Source of the DNA: Pararhodobacter sp. CCB-MM2
GTDB lineage: Bacteria > Pseudomonadota > Alphaproteobacteria > Rhodobacterales > Rhodobacteraceae
Length of the DNA: 48,585 nucleotides
Assembly (NCBI RefSeq): GCF_001691415.1
Contig: NZ_LRRR01000032.1
Location: 1 to 48,585 of the forward strand
Direction: 5' to 3'
Shown here in pieces: positions 44,176 to 48,585 of the stretch; positions within the stretch are counted from its first letter, which is position 1, and every line of letters starts with the position of its first letter. The notes under the pieces were generated by a model. It was not told the origin of the DNA. It saw only the letters and a program-made list of their open reading frames with translations, and did no database searches. Position numbers and translations under genes: made by a program.

Positions 44176-44900
44176 TGACCTGCCAAACATGATCTCGATA
44201 CGGTTGCGTCGTTTGTAGCGGCGCTTGTCGTAGCGGACGACCTTTCCGCGTGACTTCCGACCCGGGATGCAGGCGCGTATGCCCTTGTCTTTCAACGCAT
44301 CTCTGAACCAGTCTGCGTCGTCCCTCCGGTCTGCGATCAGCCAATCCGAGGCCGGCAGGCTGCTCAGCATCGCCGCTGCCCCAGTGCAGTCGCTGACTTC
44401 ACCCGCCGTCATGAAGAACCGGATGGGCCGCCCCGTGGCGTCGGTCACGGCGTGAAGCTTGGTGTTGAGCCCGCCTTTCGTGCGCCCGATCAGGCGCCCG
44501 CGCCCCCCTTTTTGACCCGCAGGCTCGAGGCCGTGCGGTGGGCTTTCAGATACTTGCGCAGGCTCACTTGAACGCATGGCGTTCGCCTGCTCACATCGAT
44601 CATGATGGTCTTCTGCTCGGTGCCCTCAGCGGCCAGCCCCTCCATCATCCGGGTGAAGACCCCCATGTCGCTCCACCGCTTCCAACGATTGTAGAGCGTC
44701 TTCGGCGGGCCATAGCCCCTGGGCGCGTCACACCACCGCAAGCCATTGCGATTGATGAAAATTACCCCGCTTAACACGCGTCGATCATCGACCCGTGGCT
44801 TGCCATGGGACCTGGGAAAGAACGGCCGAAGCCGGTCCATCTGCGCGTCAGTCAGCCAGAAAAGATTGCTCATCATTGCCCCCATCAGTTCGGGAGCGTG
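44176..44900 (-). mobile_element. truncated IS5-family (IS427-type) element
   Basis: Minus-strand remnant of a short IS with a two-frame transposase. The 3' part of the transposase and the left end are missing, replaced by the IS903-type fragment at 44041-44175. No inverted repeat partner could be found, so the right boundary is only approximate. Confidence 0.75.
44178..44873 (-). pseudogene. IS427-type transposase, broken
   Basis: It begins MSNLFWLTDAQMDRLRPFFP at 44873 and continues RRVLSGVIFINRNGLRWCDA and T-L-Y-N-R-W-K-R-W-S. Three lesions are seen. First, after catalytic M-I-D a stretch of about 39 nt replaces the usual A-T. Second, one base is missing near 44500 (after K-K-G-G), shifting the frame; the rest (GRLIGRTKGGLNTKLHAVTD, then D-D-A-D-W-F-R) reads in the next frame. 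Third, the protein ends after NRIEIMFGR, losing the last 35 or so residues. The G-D-R-G-Y-D motif is also altered to A-D-R-R-D-D. Confidence 0.82.
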
Positions 44901-45050
44901 AATCACGCAGCCAAGGCGACAGCAAGAAATTTAATGGGTCCTGAGCCTAGCCTGCATAGCTTGCCTCATTGGCAGTCTAAGGTGATGCTGGCAGAAGCCG
45001 AAACGTCACTTGGCGAACATCGGCTCAGGATAGATGAGAAGGAGTTCGAC

Positions 45051-46190
45051 ATGGCATTCGGCGGTTTCGGCGTGATCCGGGGAACAACCTGCGCACTCGT
45101 CATGGGGTTTGGCACATCAGCAAGCGCGCAGCATGGCGGGCATGATGACCACGGATATGCCATTCTGCACACAGCGCCGATGTCGGAGGTCTGGGCTGCC
45201 TTTGTGGAATCCTGCTCAAATTTCGTGACTGATCCCGAAGCCTACGTCGACGCGCACACACGTCCCGATCCGAACGCGGAACAGGTCGCGCATCGGACAC
45301 CGGATGGCGGCATTGTCATGGCCAGCCGCACGACCCATAGCGGCGTCTGGCACATGATGGAGCTGGTCGATACGTCAGTGCGGCGCCGCGCCGTTTGCCA
45401 GGTGCAGTCGGAGCCCGAGGTCGAGTCTTTCTTCGACCACACGCGCTATCACCAGCTAATGACAGACGGCGATGCCGAACTTCGGGCGATGGTGGCAGAG
45501 GCCGGCGGCTCCATCGTGGGTGGCTCAATGCCACTGCTGGATATCGGGGCCTCGCATGACTTCCCCGAGATCCCCGGTGCCGAATTCTATACCTATGCCT
45601 ACGCAATCGAATTGGACTTCGCCGGCGAGACGCGGTTGGTCCATGCCGGCATCAATGGCGGCGCCCTCTCGATGAGCGGCGAATACCAGGTCACGCAGGC
45701 TTCCGAGCACGGCCTGCCGTCGTCAGTGGCGGACACAAGCCCTGTGGATTCGGCTGAGGCCAGTGCTATGAGGCCGGAAATGACCGCCATGCGCGCCTTT
45801 GCACGCGAATGCCTGCGAAACTATCGGACGCCGGGACTGGCGATCGCCGCCCTCGAAGCGCAAGGCTTGAGGGCGGTACCGGGCATGGACGCAGGAAGCT
45901 GGGAGCTTGCCGCACCTGGCCTGCAGGGCCTCGTCACCGTCGGGGACGCCCTTTACTGCTCGATCCAGTCACCCGATATCCCTCTGGACGAAGCCGCGAC
46001 GCTTGGCTGGGAACTTGCGAATGAGCTGTTCCCAGATTTGGTCGAGAAAGGCTCACCGGAAGGGGCAAATGGGCTGTGCGACGGCCTGACGATCGTTGCG
46101 CCGCGGCAGATGATATGGGTGAGCTACGCGCAAGCCGGAAATTCCGGGGCCTGCATCGAAGACGGTAGCTCAGCGGTGATCATCCGCTGA
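45051..46190 (+). CDS. secreted protein of unknown function
   Basis: A 379-residue protein, family not recognised. ATG 45051 with AAGGAG 6 nt upstream gives a signal peptide (MAFGGFGVIRGTTCALVMGF, then GTSASA) and a mature start QHGGHDDHG. The open frame extends to 44805 but that part overlaps the IS remnant. The mature protein appears to be two alpha/beta halves: 30-260 with five or six beta strands, and 260-379 with a helical part. Cysteines are at about 57, 110, 262, 315, 354 and 374, an even number that would allow three disulfides. Codon use is less GC3-biased than the core genes. It is adjacent to an IS remnant, so probably transferred. Confidence 0.7.
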   Translation: MAFGGFGVIRGTTCALVMGFGTSASAQHGGHDDHGYAILHTAPMSEVWAAFVESCSNFVTDPEAYVDAHTRPDPNAEQVAHRTPDGGIVMASRTTHSGVWHMMELVDTSVRRRAVCQVQSEPEVESFFDHTRYHQLMTDGDAELRAMVAEAGGSIVGGSMPLLDIGASHDFPEIPGAEFYTYAYAIELDFAGETRLVHAGINGGALSMSGEYQVTQASEHGLPSSVADTSPVDSAEASAMRPEMTAMRAFARECLRNYRTPGLAIAALEAQGLRAVPGMDAGSWELAAPGLQGLVTVGDALYCSIQSPDIPLDEAATLGWELANELFPDLVEKGSPEGANGLCDGLTIVAPRQMIWVSYAQAGNSGACIEDGSSAVIIR

Positions 46191-46612
46191 CACCGAGGTG
46201 CGGGCCGTATCAAATCTTATGATAAGTTTTTTCTCGAACTCTTGGGAGCTTCTGGGAGACCTGCATTTGGCTTCCGGAGTCGGTAGGGTGTTGGGACCTG
46301 CTGACCTACCACAGAACTTTCATCCAGCTGCGATTTAAGCCTAGTTGTCGTGGGTCCAGTGACCGCGTGTCGATTCTGCTAACATAGCGCGCCGTCGAAT
46401 GCGTCTAGGTTCGGCCCAAAGCCGCCGATAGCCTTTAGACCATCGCTGCGGTGCAGCTTCCCTAGAGCCGTCGTTCACATAAGCATGCAACATCGGGCCA
46501 CTAATGGAGGTTGATCGCTGAAGCTATTTGCCTGACATCGAACCACGAAAATGTTTGCCTCAGTCAGATCTCTGCGCCTACGCTGGATCATTCGTATCCA
46601 AAGGGCCCATTC
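46191..46612. other. intergenic region
   Basis: 422 bp with no credible gene; many stops in all frames. AT content is higher than in the core genome. The ribosome site for the next gene is not obvious. Confidence 0.5.
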
Positions 46613-47563
46613 ATGTCACTTTATGACAATGCACTTTCCAATATTTCATCGCCCGCGTCTGCCCCGAAAACCAGCGCAGATATCGACCGCATCCAAAAGG
46701 GAGCGAACGATAGAAAGCGTGAGGTCTACTGGATCGGCTTTCTCGAAGGCGCCCTTTCATCTCACGCGATTGAGCCTGGTGAGGAGGCCGCAATCCTCGC
46801 TGAAGCCGACAAGTTCGCGGAGTTTTTCGACGATCCTGATGCGTCGGACTTGGCTGAAGATATCCGCGCGCGATGCTTTTCTGGCCAAAATGACTTGATG
46901 GCGGCGTTAGAAGACGTAATCGCCGACAAAAGGGATGAGATCCAAGCCACGGCGCCGTACAGCGAGCGTGACGAAGTGAACGAGTTCCTCGGGTTTTGCG
47001 CTGGTATTGTCTGTGATGGACTGATCCTCCCCGAAGAAGCCGACGCCATCCTCGCAAGGATTAGGTCCAGCGATACGCTTACATCCTCGCCGGTATATCG
47101 CGATCTATGGCGGGCGACCGAGGCCGCGATGGCGGACAGAGTGCTGAGCGCTGACGAGGCAGAGGAAATCCGGCAGTGGATCGCCTTGTTGGTCGGTGAC
47201 GGTTACGTGGACACGGGTGTTCCGAACATTGGCAACACCGCAAAGCTGGACGAACCGATTTCCGACCCGGCACTGATCGAGTTTGAAGGTAAGTGCTTTG
47301 TTCTGACCGGCCCCATGAGGATGGGCACCCGTAGCTTCATCATTCAGGAGATCGAACGCTGTGGCGGTGAGGTCGGAAAAACCGTCGTACGCCGAACAGA
47401 TTACGTGGTTGTGTCCTCGACTGCTTCAAAGAACTGGCGCACTACGCATTTCGGGACGAAGATCGAGCGGGCAAAAGAGCTGATCGTCGAGGGTTACAAG
47501 TTGCGGTTCGTTGCGGAACACGCCTTAGAGAAGGCAATCAAGACGCACGGGCGAGGGGCTTGA
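46613..47563 (+). CDS. BRCT-domain protein with acidic helical repeats
   Basis: A 316-residue cytoplasmic protein. The C-terminal 224-300 is a BRCT domain: FEGKCFVLTGPMRMGTRSFI, then E-I-E-R-C-G-G-E-V, V-R-R-T-D-Y-V-V-V and T-K-I-E-R-A-K-E-L. This is the form found in NAD+-dependent DNA ligase LigA. The N-terminal two thirds have three similar helical units with a D-G-x-[IL] and E-A-x-x-I-L pattern (44-62, 127-147, 170-188), like TerB-type helical repeats. No ligase or nuclease domain is present. ATG 46613 is the first start that avoids upstream non-coding sequence. BRCT points to DNA or phosphoprotein binding; the role is unknown. Confidence 0.78.
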   Translation: MSLYDNALSNISSPASAPKTSADIDRIQKGANDRKREVYWIGFLEGALSSHAIEPGEEAAILAEADKFAEFFDDPDASDLAEDIRARCFSGQNDLMAALEDVIADKRDEIQATAPYSERDEVNEFLGFCAGIVCDGLILPEEADAILARIRSSDTLTSSPVYRDLWRATEAAMADRVLSADEAEEIRQWIALLVGDGYVDTGVPNIGNTAKLDEPISDPALIEFEGKCFVLTGPMRMGTRSFIIQEIERCGGEVGKTVVRRTDYVVVSSTASKNWRTTHFGTKIERAKELIVEGYKLRFVAEHALEKAIKTHGRGA

Positions 47564-47568
47564 ACACC

Positions 47569-47850
47569 TTACAAGAACGGCCTCTGCTCCGCTGCCGCAG
47601 AGCGAACCCGCCTTGAGATTTTTTCGTACCAGGCACTGGTTGCGCTTGGTGTCGGCCCTGAGGGGGCCTTCGCGCCAAGGGCCGCAGGCGGCCTGAGGCA
47701 TACCTTGGCGCCATCTTTTGAGAATGGCCGCGACCTGCATTCCTCGGAGTCTCGTTCTCGTGCTTTGCCGCCACAATGGTGGCAAGGCGTGGGTGGGACG
47801 GTGAGGACGCCTAACCTGCCACAGATGGGGCAATTTCTGCGTTTGATCAT
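47569..47850 (-). CDS. possible small zinc-ribbon protein
   Basis: The minus-strand frame from ATG 47850 encodes about 93 residues beginning MIKRRNCPICGRLGVL, with a second pair in PCHHCGGKARERDSEEC. Two C-x2-C pairs 14 residues apart look like a zinc ribbon. The remaining half is low-complexity and unconvincing, and no ribosome site is seen. It is convergent with the BRCT gene. It may be chance. Confidence 0.3.
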   Translation of the reverse strand: MIKRRNCPICGRLGVLTVPPTPCHHCGGKARERDSEECRSRPFSKDGAKVCLRPPAALGAKAPSGPTPSATSAWYEKISRRVRSAAAEQRPFL

Positions 47851-47968
47851 GCCGCACAATGCGCGGCCTCACTGTTTTCTGGTCTAACACTATGTCTTGT
47901 GGAATCCATTTGGACAAAAGGCGAACATGGGTTAGATGTCGTCTTAATCATCCATTGGAGACGATAGC

Positions 47969-48217
47969 ATGTCTAAGAACACAAAAGGCACTTCAGGCGG
48001 TATGGCATCGAAGGCAGGCTCGATACTCGGCAACCCGAACGCTTCAGCAACCGCTCGCAGCCTCGCGGGGTCGGCGCTGGCGCAGGCAGGGACAGCCAAG
48101 CAGACAGGTGCGCGGATGGAAGATCGTGCTTCGCAGGTGCTGTCTAGCTCGAAGTACAGCGCCACAACGAAATCGCTGGCCGGGTCGGTCCTGTCGCAGT
48201 CGAACAAGCAACGCTGA
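47969..48217 (+). CDS. 82-residue internally duplicated protein
   Basis: A small basic, Ser/Ala-rich protein of unknown function. It consists of two copies of one unit 38 residues apart: S-A-T-A-R-S-L-A-G-S-A-L-A-Q (26-39) and S-A-T-T-K-S-L-A-G-S-V-L-S-Q (64-77), 10 of 14 identical, each preceded by an A-S-x-x-x-x-L-x-S segment. No signal peptide or membrane segment. GGAG precedes the ATG by 8 nt. I recall similar short proteins in scattered proteobacteria, without a function. Confidence 0.75.
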   Translation: MSKNTKGTSGGMASKAGSILGNPNASATARSLAGSALAQAGTAKQTGARMEDRASQVLSSSKYSATTKSLAGSVLSQSNKQR

Positions 48218-48390
48218 CCGCTGACCCGGTCTAGCGCAATGACGGGGAATAGGCACCAACGGCCACCATTTTATACCGCATCAGCGACAAGCCTGCATCT
48301 TTGCGGTTGGTACGTATGCCGGGCATGAGCTGCAAGCAACATGTTGCTGCAGGACGCAAGTGGGCGGGCGTGGCTCGGTGACGCCACCAG
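48218..48390. other. intergenic region up to the IS3-type element
   Basis: No gene recognised. The tail of a long minus-strand frame crosses it but the residues are not transposase-like. Confidence 0.4.
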
Positions 48391-48585
48391 TGACCTGCCC
48401 CCCACGGGTCCCTCATTCATAATGAGAGTCTGCTGGTTGGATTTTGGTATTCGGGCGCCTCGGCGCGCTTGTTGCGGGGTCTGGTTGCCCAGCGAGGAGT
48501 GCGGTCTGACCGCGTTGTAGTCGTAGCGCCACAGGGCCAGCTTCCGCCGCGCATCGTCCAGGCTGTCAAAGAGCTCCTCGCTCAA
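48391..48585 (-). mobile_element. 3' end of an IS3-family element, continues past the window
   Basis: The minus strand encodes the last part of an IS3-type OrfB (integrase core): L-S-E-E-L-F-D-S-L-D-D-A-R-R-K-L, then WRYDYNAVRPHSSLGNQTPQ. The D-Y-N-x-x-R-P-H-S-S-L-G motif is the hallmark of these transposases. The open frame runs on to 48271, but residues after Q-Q-A-R-R no longer match, so the gene likely ends, or has lost its stop, near 48400. The element boundary is approximate. Confidence 0.8.

Noticed and set aside
44805..45050. 82-residue N-terminal extension of the secreted protein
   Set aside because: It overlaps the IS remnant, and the ATG at 45051 has a ribosome site followed by a signal peptide.
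47525..47917. 130-residue minus-strand frame
   Set aside because: Overlaps the BRCT gene end, with basic low-complexity residues; the zinc-ribbon-like frame in the same place is more plausible, though still weak.

Overview
The window looks like chromosome of a high-GC alphaproteobacterium of the order Rhodobacterales (Rhodobacter/Paracoccus type). This rests on the gene order clpA, gloB, methyltransferase, atpHAGDC, prs, on the efp neighbourhood, on the protein sequences themselves, and on strongly GC-biased codon use. No tRNA, rRNA or CRISPR array was recognised.

Layout. (1) 1-16.3 kb is core genome: clpA (-), gloB (-), a SAM methyltransferase (+), the complete F1 sector of ATP synthase atpH-A-G-D-C (+), prs (-), a DsbA-fold isomerase with an overlapping alpha/beta hydrolase (+), a small conserved protein (-), efp with a META-domain protein and a CDP-alcohol phosphatidyltransferase (+), a lipocalin-like protein (-) and an acyltransferase-3 membrane protein (-). 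(2) 16.4-29.2 kb is bracketed by two decayed IS5-family (IS903-type) elements in opposite orientation. Between them lie an aldo/keto reductase with a LysR regulator, and a compact envelope locus: PepSY protein, response regulator and histidine kinase (-), facing an MprF-like membrane protein and a DedA-PAP2-LssY fusion (+), then an exported protein and a COG4705-type membrane protein (+). The two intergenic control regions of this locus carry the same inverted repeat, TCTTAC-N6-GTAAGA, suggesting one regulon run by the local two-component system. (3) 29.2-44.0 kb is an accessory redox region: a truncated AAA+ gene, an alpha/beta hydrolase divergent from a LysR regulator, an FAD monooxygenase, TetR regulator, NTF2-like exported protein, metallo-beta-lactamase-fold protein, the two-subunit molybdenum hydroxylase IorAB, a frameshifted cyclophilin-like gene, a carboxymuconolactone decarboxylase-like protein, an NAD(P)-dependent reductase, a cupin, an MFS exporter and an aldo/keto reductase. 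Many intergenic regions here share one LysR-type operator architecture (core TGAG-N5-CTCA, or paired TCATGA hexamers 13 bp apart). (4) 44.0-48.6 kb is a patchwork of IS remnants (including a junction of two unrelated IS), an unrecognised secreted protein, a BRCT-domain protein, a possible zinc-ribbon ORF, an 82-residue internally duplicated protein and the 3' end of an IS3-type transposase running off the window.

The most interesting signals are the two sets of shared operators. They tie dispersed genes into two probable local regulons: envelope lipid/phosphate remodelling under the PepSY-linked two-component system, and an electrophile/aldehyde/aromatic redox response under LysR control. Functional statements about both regulons are inference from domains and site placement.
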